Assembly (NCBI GenBank): GCA_951799445.1
Contig: OX637290.1
Location: forward strand, 32,048,987 to 32,112,986
Direction of reading: 5' to 3'
Length of the DNA stretch: 64,000 nucleotides
Source of the DNA: Pseudisothecium myosuroides
Lineage: Eukaryota; Streptophyta; Bryopsida; Hypnales; Lembophyllaceae
Shown: positions 24,183 to 35,595 of the stretch, piece by piece
How the letters are laid out: every line of letters begins with the position of its first letter
Numbering within the stretch: the stretch's first letter is position 1
Position numbers and translations under genes: made by a program
Notes under the pieces: model-generated
Database searches by the model: none
Told to the model about the DNA's origin: nothing
Seen by the model: the letters and a program-made list of their open reading frames with translations, nothing else

Positions 24183-24818
24183 CCCCTAAATGCCCAAGGC
24201 CTTTTCTGAACTTCTAGGAATTTGCTCTAAATTGAACAAAAAGCCAACATTTTGATAAGTTGAATCACTTTTTTTTAATGGTAACTGTACAAATTCAAAC
24301 TAGACATGTTAGAGATCACATAGGAAAAGAAAACACAACAATATCATTTATGGATTGAAAAATTATAATGTTTGATCATCACGGTATTAAAACTATGAAA
24401 ATCTTTGAGCCCTCTTTTTGCATGTCAAATCTAAAAAGTTCAAGACCAAAAAAATATGAGGTTGAAGGGCCTAACAAATATAACCCCAATCAATTTATGA
24501 CTTCTCAAAATCTACTCTACAATTTTTTTAAATGAATTTCTAGTGTGATTTTTCCTCCAAGATCTAGTGTATTTGAGGCTCATTTCCAAGAGCCCTCAAT
24601 ACTACGGAAAGTCAAGATTGCAATGGGTACCTTTGCACAAAATCTTGAATAGAAAAATCATAATCATTCATTTTCGAAATCGGATTTTTGATGCTAAAAT
24701 TAGACTTCAAAAAGAATCTTTCAAAAATATAAACTACTAAAAATAGCAATTTGGTAAGGTTTTATTTAACTTCAAAGTTTCTTCGACACCACATTTGGGT
24801 GCCTTGAGCATTTAGGGG
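24183..24818 (+). mobile_element. TTAA-flanked element, 636 bp (family A)
   Basis: Flanked by TTAA at 24179-24182 and 24819-24822. The ends are CCCCTAAATGCCCAAGGC and its near-complement GCCTTGAGCATTTAGGGG, giving about 18 bp inverted ends. The element at 55605-56241 is the same sequence with a few percent difference. No coding capacity. It looks like a piggyBac-type MITE. Confidence 0.8.
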
Positions 24819-24822
24819 TTAA

Positions 24823-25725
24823 GCATTAAGTCTGCTCATAGGAATACAGTTGTAATATAGTTGTAAGATTTGTTGTTTCTTGTGAGTATTGTCGATGTAC
24901 ATCAAGGCAACCAAATGGCTTAGCTTTCCTATATTGAAATCATGTTAAATAATGGCAATGTAAGTCAAATCATGAAGAACAACCCTAAGTCATTGTTTCC
25001 TTTGTCACTGATGTGATTCGGTAGGTCTTTACTTGGGATTAATCTTCAATTGTGGCCTAGATTGCTCTATGTTCCCCTAGTCCATAACCTTAGTAGAACC
25101 CATTTCTTTACTGGCAACCAAGCATTAGATACGGAGAGGATTGTTATATTTCATTAAATTTTTCTTGAAGTTACTTAACTAAATATTGATTAGATGAAGT
25201 GTAGTTTTCACAACAGCCATCATCCACCTACCGAATAATTGGGCGTTCAAGGTTTAAATAAATGGGAATGTCTTCACTCTTCATAATAAAAGCTTAGTTC
25301 TCCACACCATACTCATGATATGGCTCTTTCAATGCCATTGATATAAGCAGGTACACTATGAGAGACTCTAACCCCATAGTGCTAGCTCACTTTTTGAATA
25401 AGGTACCTACTTCCTTGAGTCGAAGTAGAAGGTTCAAAGTCAACAAACTCAAACTTGGTTTTCAAAGTGAGTGGATGCCAAGCTGCACTCCTCCTCAAGC
25501 GCAACTCCATAAACTGTTCTTTTACAAAAAAAATTCTTATTACTGGTGAAGATCATCTTTACAACTCGCACTAAATTTACATGGGTATGATGGCACATGA
25601 TATCACGGGTGTCTTCATAAATACTCCAAATCAATATGAGAAAGGAACAAATAAAAAATGGAGAAGCACTCTACAAAGGCCTGGAAACTTCAGAGTCAAA
25701 ATTGGCCTCACTCTCTCTTTTCCAA
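24823..25725. other. Spacer downstream of histidine kinase
   Basis: No gene recognised. It probably includes the 3' untranslated region of the minus-strand histidine kinase on its right side. A short frame at 25358-25549 resembles no known protein. Confidence 0.4.
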
Positions 25726-28700
25726 CTATGCAAACTTAACTTCTGGTGAGCCCAAGGGGGAATCATCGTACGAGATCTTGTTCTGCACCACATGGTTGAT
25801 TCTATCTGAGAGGTCTTGCCAATCTATGGGCTTGGTTAAATAGCCCGTGAGCCCCATGGCTCCCAGACTCTCCTTGCCTTGGGTGAGCACATCCGCAGTC
25901 AAGGCGAAGATGGGAATATCAGCCCCTCGGCCTCCCAACGCGCGGATGGCTTTTGTAGCTGTGAGCCCATCCATCACGGGCATTTGCAGATCCATGAGGA
26001 TCATGTCATACTGCTTGGTTTGCACCTTGTCGACCGCGAGCTGCCCATTGCCTACCAGCTCCACCTGCAAGCAAAAAACATTGTTAAGTAGTTGATTGAT
26101 CAATGAAAAAATTCCGGCGATAATACATGCAGTTACATAAACAATGTTTATTATGGCCTACAAAATGACACTTTAGAAAATCCCAGACACTTTGCCACAC
26201 TAAAATTGGCAGTAGCATGCTTATCACATTCAAAATAGTGAAAATTTGATATCCCAAGACAGGTCCCAAGTGATTTGATTGAAGAGATTGGAATGAGTTC
26301 ATAAAAGAATTCTACAAGAAAGTCATTCTTTTATTGCATACAACCATTGATTTGATTCAAAATCAGCACATCTGTTGCAATCTAGATATATAGAAAAATT
26401 GAATTGGCAGTGCAAAAAACAAATGTGTATAATATCACCACTGCAATAGTGTATCAATGGTTCTACCCTTAGCTCCTCAAAAATGTAACATAACAAAGAG
26501 TACATCATTGCTAGTCAACGTAAGGTAGCTCATGCTATAATCATTTTGAACCATGTTTTTCACCGAATATTGAGATACAAAATGTATACAAGACTTCTGG
26601 ATGGCAGTTGCAATCGAGTAGTGTTTTCAACTAACAATTCATAAGACATTGCATAAAAAAGGAATTCTTCCAATTTTAAACTACAAATCTTATTGTTCAT
26701 CGTCTTCAACTTCTCCCAAAATTGTAAAGACAACATGGAAGAACAATTTACTATTAATGTACCACAAATAACCCGTGACTACCAGACTGCAGCTACAAAG
26801 TATCCTTCTAAGGTCAATAGGGATGTTCAAAGAGGGAGAGGAGGGCGCCTAATACCTCGTGACCATAATGCTTGAGCATCTTCCTGATTAGAAGTTGGTT
26901 CACCTTGTTATCTTCCGCAACCAGCACTCGAATCGGCCTCCCCTCAACCTTCAAGTTCAAATCCTTCTTCCGACTATCAGGGACAGAGCTGGGACTCCCT
27001 TCTGGCAAATATTTACAAATATTAAATACGGGTCTCAAGGGCACACAGAATACAAACGTACTTCCAACGCCAACCTCGCTCTCCACCCAAATTCTCCCGC
27101 CCATGGCTTCCACGACACCCTTGCAGATGGCCAACCCAAGGCCAGTGCCTCCAAACTTGCGGGTGGTGCTGCTGTCGGCTTGCGAGAAAGACTGGAATAG
27201 ACGACCTTGTTGCTCCTTGCTGAGTCCAATTCCCGTGTCTGTGACGCGAACCTCAAACCACATGGGCAACGTGCCTAGTGTTTCTCCTAATTCGAGTTCG
27301 TTCTCATGGTTATTCACAAAGCCTTCACCGTCCTCGCCTGGCGTGTCCAGTCGGCACTCGCCGTCCACGGAATCTACATGTCTCATATCACCATCCACGC
27401 CGGCATGGTATCTTTGGTCACTACTTGGAAGGTCACAGGCACCTTTGATTGCCTCCCCCACTCCACCGTTGTCTAGTTCCTTGGACAGGCCTGAAGCTTC
27501 GCTTTGTACCTTGTCATGATCCCTTGCCTGCTCCTGTGAGAGAGATTTCATATAACACCAAAAAATTTCAGGCCTAGGAAAGAAATTAAAAAAATTGAGG
27601 ACACTCCAAATCACCACTTTGGTCTTTGAAAATCATTTGGATAATGAAAATGGTCAAATTATTACATATTCTTTGTCGGTGGCTAAAGTAGGATTCCAAC
27701 GCACCAATGATAATACTATTTGGATACTAAATGCAAAAGTTATGAAAGGTCAATGTTTCATTGGTAGATGTTTTAAACTAGCTCCTTCAACAATAGGTAC
27801 GTCTTAATAAAAAGGATGCATTAATACCATCTGAAGTTCAATGGCAACTTTGGATCTGGCAATTGGGGCACAAGTTTATTATTATCTTTGCCTCAACTTT
27901 GCGTTGTCAAAGCAAGTTTTCAAAGCAATCTCAACCATTGTACAATAATCTGGTAATTTGCTTGACTATATTGTACAAGATATAATTCCATTGGGTTCAA
28001 ATTTGATCTCATTAGAATCAATGGAGAACATTGAATGTCTTGGTCAATAAATAAATAAAATTCGAAAAGGAAAAAGTCATTCTATGAGCTCCTTAAAACT
28101 CCTTGTAAACTAATCCAATTTGGCCTCTTGTCCATTACAGGTGAAAGTTTCATGCACCTCGTCAGGGGTAACACAGTTGCCTTCTGCCAAGTCTGCATCC
28201 TCCACACCAGGGGGTCTAGTCATTTCATCCACACGGCTCCATGTGATGGTTATGCCACCTCGCTCAGTGAACTTGATTGCATTGCTCAGTAAGTTCGTGA
28301 GCACCTGGGGGCAATTAAATATACAACAATTACGGAGTTTGGGAATCAGCTTCTAGCTACATAGAGCTTAGTTAGAGTCTCAAATGGAAAGGAGAAAACT
28401 ATATGTTAAGATAACATCTTTCAAAGCCTCAAAATTGTGACATTCAAGTGCACAAAATTCTAAAAACTGCCAACCACTCTCTCAAAATTGTGGATATGAA
28501 CACCTAGAAAAGCGCCACTCTCTTAAAAATTTTGTCATTTAAACTAATCCGACGATACTTGGTCTCTTCAAAGGAAAAAAACTCATCACAAATTTGATCC
28601 AAAAAGAGGCACATGATCAGTCTACCTGCCGAAGTCGATTGGGATCGCCCCGCACAGCCATCTCATCAGCAGGTGGCTTGTGTATAGTGATACCCAATTT

Positions 28701-31700
28701 CTTTTCCTGCAGTTTCCCTTGAAACAAGGCCATTACCTGCAAAATGATCACCACACCAACGAGTCAGAATATCTGGACATGTCTATAGGCCAACCTTTTA
28801 ACTTAGTAGCAAGAGGACAATAGCAGTATAGAAAGCTCAATATGCACAGTAATGAAGTCCTCTTTAACGTGTAGAGGCTCCTAGTGTATTTACAAAAAAC
28901 AAAAAACAAAGGTCAAATGAAATTAATTCCGAGGAGACTCCATTTATGCAAAAAATTCATAGTTTAATTGAAACCTGAGGAGGACAGCCTCTTAACCCCT
29001 ACAGCTTAATCACAAATCCTACTTGCTCCATTGCATAGGGTTTGTGATTTACAGGGCTATTTAGAGAACAATTCAAAGCTTGGATCAAGGGTCTTCATAT
29101 GCGGGGTTCATTAAAGCATCAAGCCTAAAGGTAGAAACCCTGTAATACGCTAGGTATTCTCCTCGAGGTTTTTCTATGCTCAAGGTCCAAAGTAGCAACT
29201 TGTCTCCACATACAATCAATTTAAATAAAAGACCCAACAAACTAACCTGGTCAAGAAGCTCCCCAATGTGAAAGTCTGCTGTCTCTAGAGCCAATTTGCC
29301 TGACTGAATTTTTGAGAATTCCAAGATTTCATTCAAGACTTGCATAAGACTTTCCACAGATACTTGCATCACCTTGACATAGCCATGCTGCTCAGGGGTC
29401 AGGGATGTCAACAGAAGTAGGTCCAGCATTCCCAATACACCTACCAATAAGGGATGCAAATTATCAATTATCTGGATTAGAACAACGGTTGTTGCAATGC
29501 AATACGGTAACACCGGGGGTAACACCAAAAGATTTCATTAAGTTGCAAGATTTCATTGAGAAGACATTTAGATATCATTAGGGTTTACTGAAAACAAACA
29601 AATGAAAAAATTTGTAGATTAACACATGCCAGATGAATTGTGACACAATTTGCATTTAATATAAGAGATAGAAATCAGCCACATAAAAATATACGTCACT
29701 TCTCTCCACAAGTGCATTTAGCTCACACAACAATTTCACCTACAACCTTGATTCTTATTGGTGAATGATGCTCATTCTCCCATTCATTCTTTACATAGAT
29801 ATACTTAAAGAAGAAAGATGAGAGTCGCAATAAAAGAATACGATGTAAACATAGATGCACATAAGATGTAAGAACACAGGACAAAGGTTATTATTCCGGT
29901 ACTACCTGTCATTGGGGTCCGAAGTTCATGGCTCATCATGGCTAGAAATTGAGACTTTGCAACATTTGCTGTCTCCACTGCATCATGTGCGTCCTTCTCC
30001 ATGGTCACGTCATCAAACAACCATACCCGACCAATTGTTGCCACGTTGGTGATCGGGTACGAGCGCACTCGTAAGAAGATTCGGGGATCCTTGAGCTCCC
30101 ATACCCATTGATGTCGATCATCCGGGTGGTTTAGCAAAGCATTGAAACACCTGTCAGGACCAAAGTTGGAAGATCCAAATTGGAAGAGAACACGTACTAA
30201 ATTGTGTAAGTAAGTTTCCAGCCTACGTGACATAAGCCAGACAGTGAAATTATACAACATATTTATCGTTGGACTATAATGATGCAATAAAATTCAACAA
30301 ATTTAATACATGATAGGTCCGGTCAAAAGATTACTGGTATGTACTGGCCCGATCTTGGCTCCGATCAGCTAGTCTTCTGATGCCACCTGCTACTTGCACA
30401 GGATCAACTTCACCTGCATACAGCAAGCCCAATAATTTGGCTGCTGCTTCGTTGATCAAGCAGGGTGCGCTTTTCTCATCCACAAATACCACTGACTGTA
30501 CGTATCATTTTGTTAGTGAGAAAGATCTAAATAACATGGATGCAGAATAGTCAAACTGATAGTCGGGCACCCTTGTAAGTTAAATGGAAAACTCTCAGTG
30601 GTTTCACTTGAACAAGCAGAACAAAGCTATTGATTATAAAATTCTCTTAAGAGTTTAGAACTTCAAAACTAAAAAAGTTGTACACAAATGCAAAGAGAGG
30701 ATCATTAATTACCTGCGGAATCCTTTTCATAATAGCATCAAACCGACGCCCCATCCGGTCACAACATTGAGCTCGGACACGATTTGCAAGAAGAAGGGGA
30801 AAAGTATGACCGGCATCGGACATCACATCCTCCGCCACATCAGGCACCTTGGCTGGGTCTAACCACATAGCAAAGCACATGCCCTGCATATTTCTATATG
30901 TACGCACAACACAATCCATAAATTGATCACAGGGGTCTCGCACAGGTGCTTACCAATATATGCTCTAGGGGAGTTCAATTATGAACGTGCGTGTTCCTAA
31001 TTTCCTCTAGCATGAAACTAGTATCATGCTTTAAGTCCTGAGCAATTTAAGCCAAGTAATTAATGAAAGAGTGACTCTCAGCTCATAATTTTGCTAAGTA
31101 TAGATCTGCCTGCCAAGACCTGAGTAAAATCCAACCTTATAATCTGTACTAACTGCCGTGCATCTCACACCTAGTTATGACAACGTTGTGGGCAATGACA
31201 AATTTGTTAAAATGGCAAAATGGCAAGAGATGGGAACATTTTCAGGCAAGCTATGCATTAGACCTAACAAGTGTCTAAAGCATCCCTAAGACATCATTAC
31301 CCAAGTACTTGTCTTTACCAACTCTGCTGGAAGTAAAACCATAACAATGATTACAAATGTGACAAAATCAAATAATATTTCCTTCATAACTATCAAATTA
31401 TCATGAATTGTACAAGGAAAAACTAATCCAAAAAACAATCTGAAGGACAAGGAGAACCACAAGAATTAGGGGGGGAACTTACTCTTCAGCAATAAATTTT
31501 GTTGCTAGATATCGTTTTGGGCGAGATCCCAAGGCTGCCGTGACCACACTTGGCAACAACAACCCCTGAGTGTTCACAACCTGCCAACCCCAGGCTAGAT
31601 TTTGTCATTCACTAGACCGGTTTAAGCATCTCTTATAAGCAAACTAACATAAAAAGCCCAAAAGTAATCTCCTAGCATTAATTTCAAGATTGATTTCCTT

Positions 31701-33740
31701 CTCATACATAGCACATAAAACTCCAAAGGTTTCTTCTCTTATGCCTTCTATACACCCCACCAAATATCCTCCTAATTCTTTAGGAGGCGTCTTAATTAAA
31801 GTGATCACTAACACCTCACTAATAAGTCTCCCGTCTTTCAAAAGAGAAAATGGGACCCTACCAAAACTAGTTATCAATAACTATTATTAATGTTAGAAGT
31901 ATGGTATGAACATTCATAGTTACTAAGGACTCAAAGTTACCACTTCATCAAATATTGTTCAACCAAGAGTACATTCCCTAAATCTCTCTCTATATAATTA
32001 CTATCAAAGAAGTAATTTCAGACCATCTATCAACATAACTTAACTATGACCTTTTATAATTATTGCATAGGACATCTAAACAACACATTTTTGGTGCGTT
32101 GGAATTTGCTTCCACTTAATGGCCAATTTCATTAAAATGGCGATATTCCTGGACTTTTGGCACTTTTAACAGTTCGGCTGGTTTAATAAATCTATACCTA
32201 TCCTACATTTTTGAAATCTACAACTATCCTAGATATCTAAAATCTATACCACTCCTAGATATCTAAAATCTATACCTTGTCTAGATTTTGTAAAGCTGCG
32301 AGTCTGAAATCTATATATGTTCTAGATGTGTGAAATCTACAGCAGTCTTAGATACCTGAAATCTATACTTGTTCTACATGTTCAGGGCGGGCGGTCTGAA
32401 AAAATGGCATAGGGAACATTGCCATTCTAAAGAAACTGGCCATCTTGCCAATAGTTGCAACGTACAAAAACACAAGAAGACCAACAGCAGTAACCACACT
32501 CAAAGCGGAAGAAGCCAATTATTTCAAAGATTCAACATATGAAGCCTTCCATTACCTTACAAGTGTTCTTTGCTAGCAACCCCTTGGACAAGCGGAGCGA
32601 GACCTTGATCAAGTCCTTGGGAACGCAAAGCACGGTCTCCAAGAGGCCATGGGGGCTCTGCAGCAAGCCAGCCACAATGAGATCGCACTGCAAACCCACG
32701 GCCGTCATCTGCAATACCGAATGCGGCAAGTCCAAAAAATCCTCCTTCCCCGACTTCTCCGATTTCTTCGCTTGTGCAGACCCCGAGGAAGTGGCGCCAG
32801 GACTCATGCCCAACACCGAAGCTGCAGCGCCACCCACAGCTGCAACCATTCATTTCTTGAGCTAAATATTACCACATTTCAACAACTACTTGGTCTTGCT
32901 ACAAGCCTACAAGAAGAAAGAAAATGGGATTCTATAGCTAGATTTTATAGCAAATTTGTTCAAATTCTGATGTAAGTAGTTAGGTATTGCATCGAGGGAT
33001 ACTAAAATACCAAAAACAAAATACAGAAATCGCCAAGAGTTTGTATAGAAAGGATGCCAATGACCAAACATATTTCATTTCCTGGACCGCGCAACGAGCA
33101 TAGTTCAATTCAATTGCAAATTCTCGGAAGTGCACGGTGAGCGGTCAGCTCTTGGTGAATGGGATGTGTACGCAAGCCTCCACCAAATGAATGTTCGGAG
33201 CCACCCCTGCCAGCGACAACTGAAAAAGAATGGGTGCACACCTGGCTTATACGTCGAGCTGGGGCCGGAAGCCACCCCTGGAGGATCAGCCCTGGCAGGC
33301 CCCATTCCCGAGCCATCCGCCTGACCAGTCGGGAGCCCAGACACATTCATGCTACTGGACTCCAGACTGCCATCGTTCCAGAGCTTGCGCTTCTTGGTGG
33401 GAGAATCATGAGCTTCTGGTTTCACATCGGCCGGTTTCGGAGTTATACTCACATGGGACTTGAGGCTCCTCTCATGGAGTTTGCGTTTTGCGTTCGGTGT
33501 ACCCTCTGGTTGGGTAGGCAACAAACATGAAGCAAGTGCCGGCCCTGCAACAAGGGTTGGTTCGTCTGTCAAGAAAGCAGTATTCTCGCAGCTTGCCTGG
33601 CTCCCCTCGTTCCGTTTGAGCTTCTTGTTGGGTGTGGACGAGACGCCGGTTGAATCCGCCTTTGTGGAGTTTGTGTCGGACACGACCGAGCTTGCAGAGA
33701 AGGTCGACGGATCACTGGCACCAACCGAATCCAACTCCAT
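25726..33740 (-). CDS. PAS-domain hybrid histidine kinase (PHK-like), 11 exons
   Basis: A signalling kinase that should autophosphorylate on His and pass the phosphate to its own receiver Asp. Exons, 5' to 3': 33740-33242, 32839-32556, 31580-31483, 30893-30713, 30495-30335, 30150-29906, 29440-29247, 28736-28626, 28304 to about 28158, 27533-26856, 26064-25726. Phases fit throughout, giving about 978 residues; the exon 9 donor is the least certain border. Residues 1-166 are Ser/Pro/Lys-rich with three nuclear-signal-like clusters (NKKLKR, NAKRKL, TKKRKL). A globular region is followed by a PAS-like domain ([18 protein letters not shown] to [10 protein letters not shown]), HisKA with SHELRTPMT (His about 482), an ATPase with N box [11 protein letters not shown] and VTDTGIGL...GGTGLGLAI, and a receiver with DLQMPVMDG (Asp about 891) and LTKPI. 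No membrane helix or stop is visible. The first Met is used; a frame stop lies at 33795-33797. Resembles the PAS-histidine kinases of mosses and liverworts. Confidence 0.85.
32205..32382. repeat. Degenerate tandem repeat in histidine kinase intron 2
   Basis: About six imperfect copies of a 26-31 bp unit built on AAATCTATACCTNTYCTAGAT, lying in the intron 32555-31581. Units vary by substitution and small indels. No role can be inferred. Confidence 0.65.
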
Positions 33741-33987
33741 TGAAAATGGGTAGTTTGAACTCTTCAGGTGATTTGAGGAGTCTGCGGTTTTACTTCATGT
33801 TGGAATAGGAAACACTAACCTAAACGTTTATCCATGCTAACTACTGGGAAAGGAGAGCATTTACAGGAAATTAATTGGTTTAAGATTACTGTTGAGAATT
33901 GGTGCACAGACTAAACTAAAGAGGAAAGAATAACTTTGACTTTAATGATTTCGGTCCTAATGCTGTAGCTGAAGTCATCTCCCAAAA
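33741..33987 (-). promoter_or_regulatory. Spacer between KAI2 relic and histidine kinase
   Basis: Only 247 bp separate the stop of the hydrolase from the first Met of the kinase. If the kinase is transcribed on its own, its promoter must lie here or inside the hydrolase body. I cannot point to a TATA box or defined motif; the assignment rests on spacing alone. Confidence 0.3.
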
Positions 33988-35595
33988 TTAATGCATGTCA
34001 CTGAGAAGGTGCCGTTTCATGGCTGAAATAACGGCATCTGCTGCACTAAGCTGAGGCAAGTGGCCCTCAGTTGGCAAGATTTCCACCGTGGTCGGACCCC
34101 CGAGTGTATGGTGCAGGTACGCTGCAACGAAAACTAGGACGGCCAAATCCTTGACGCTTTGGAGAATGTGGCAAGGAAGTTGAACCTGAAATGAAGTACT
34201 GCATGGTGAGAAAATTGACACAAAAATTGACACAAAAATTGACACAAAAATTGACACAGGCTGCTAGGCATTTGTTTTGAATGCGAAAACTATGATATTA
34301 GAACCAAGACCATGTAACATGGCAAATATGGAGATGTGGGAGAGGACCTGAGGTAACACACTGCGCATGTCACTCGAGAAAATTGTCTTGGCCACGCTAA
34401 AGGCAATGTCTGGACGGATACAGAAAAGTGTCCTGCTAAATTCCTGCACGGCCATTGAGTCCATGTCCGCTACCACTGCCGGAGGTGCAAAACCCGATAC
34501 CCATGCCTCGAAATTGCGTTACATAGCATGAAACAATTGACTCAGATCCTCTTGGTCGAGGCCCCCAAAATAATCAGCAGCGTTGAGATACCTGCACAAA
34601 TTCAGGTAGACGACGCTAAAAAACCAGTAGGGGCCTGATACCGTGCCCTACGCAGATGCCAACTCATCTATTCAATATACACTAAATTGGACTTGGTGGT
34701 GGAATTTGTATAATGCATGAATTGGCTAAATTTCTATGGCCACGAATATTTCAATGAAAATAGGGTGGTCTACCAAAAGCGACTAGATAGTTGTCTTTTG
34801 AACACCTCCGGCTTTGAAACTGCATACGAAATTCATACATAGTGATTAAAAAATCGATCTAAGCAGGTTACCCTCTCGTACCCAAAGGTCTCTGCTGCGT
34901 CATACATCTCCTGAATCACACTTAAATTGTAGATGTTGAAGGGAGGTAAATAGTATCCTCAATCTTAGAAACGCTCTGCGGCTCTCAGCATAGTGGCGCA
35001 GTCAGAGTGTGCGACTTGCTTGAATCCACAAATAGAGGCCATTCTCAAACAAGAGTCGAAAACTCTACCTCTGAGGGCCATTACAGAGTTTAGGGCTCAA
35101 AAATGGAAAGAAAGACGAGAATCTCGCAATTGAAGGAATTGGAACCCTCACTCTAAATTCTCACATGCATGCATATCAAATGTCCCCTGCATTCATAAAA
35201 GTGGAACAATCTAGAGAAAGACGAGCACCTTCGGGAGAACGAGATCATAACAATCTTGGAAAAGAGCTCCGGGCGTTCAATGGAGGCCAAGCAGCCAACC
35301 ATGCCTGCGACGGAGTGGCCGGCGAATCGACCTCCAGCTCGTCTAGAATTGCCACCAAGTCTCCCGCGCAACCACACAACGTAGAGTAGCAGAGCGCACC
35401 GGAAAACTCGGGGTCCGTGGTGCCCGCGCCCATGCTGTCGAAGAGAACGAGCTTGAACTCGTCCACGAAGTGAGGGATGACATGCTTCCACACAGACAAG
35501 TCGGTGCCGAAGCCATGGCCCAGAAACACCACCTCCTCGCCCTGCCCCCGCACCGTCACATTATGAGCCTCAAGAATTGTGGGAATTTGAGACAT
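33988..35595 (-). pseudogene. KAI2-type alpha/beta hydrolase, two lesions
   Basis: Related to KAI2/D14 butenolide receptors and bacterial RsbQ. Three exons: 35595-35229, 34591-34348 and 34185-33988, with AG|GT donors and good acceptors, full length for the family. Exon 1 begins [13 protein letters not shown], then [15 protein letters not shown] and DSMGAGTT. After a shift at 35326/35327, best explained as loss of about 10 bases, it continues into GHSVAGM with the catalytic Ser and [14 protein letters not shown]. Exon 2 has YLNAADYFGGLDQEDLSQLF, a TAA stop at 34519-34521, then [15 protein letters not shown] and [13 protein letters not shown]. Exon 3 has ILQSVKDLAV (catalytic Asp) and ILPTEGHLPQL (catalytic His), ending at TAA 33990. 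All triad residues survive, so decay is recent. It lies just upstream of the histidine kinase on the same strand, in a different frame. Confidence 0.85.
34214..34258. repeat. 12 bp tandem repeat in KAI2 relic intron 2
   Basis: About four copies of TTGACACAAAAA in a row, without mismatch, in the intron just upstream of the exon 3 acceptor. Confidence 0.85.

Noticed and set aside
24179..24822. TTTAGGGG / CCCCTAAA words as telomere-like repeats
   Set aside because: They occur as single copies at element ends next to TTAA, never as tandem arrays, so they are transposon termini rather than interstitial telomere DNA.
26872..27519. 215-residue plus-strand frame opposite the histidine kinase
   Set aside because: It mirrors exon 10, whose minus-strand product has clear ATPase motifs; the plus-strand product is low-complexity Ser/Pro.
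28985..29000. TTAACCCCTA in a histidine kinase intron as another TTAA element end
   Set aside because: The following bases do not match any of the element families and no partner end is present within the intron.
34214..34258. 12 bp tandem units as a CRISPR array
   Set aside because: The units are adjoining with no spacers, and the locus is a plant intron.
33740..35595. A single hydrolase-PAS-histidine kinase fusion protein
   Set aside because: The hydrolase ends at a TAA (33988-33990) at its normal family length, the kinase lies in a different frame, and a TGA stands in the kinase frame at 33795-33797. Only unusual splicing could join them, and no donor before the hydrolase stop is evident.
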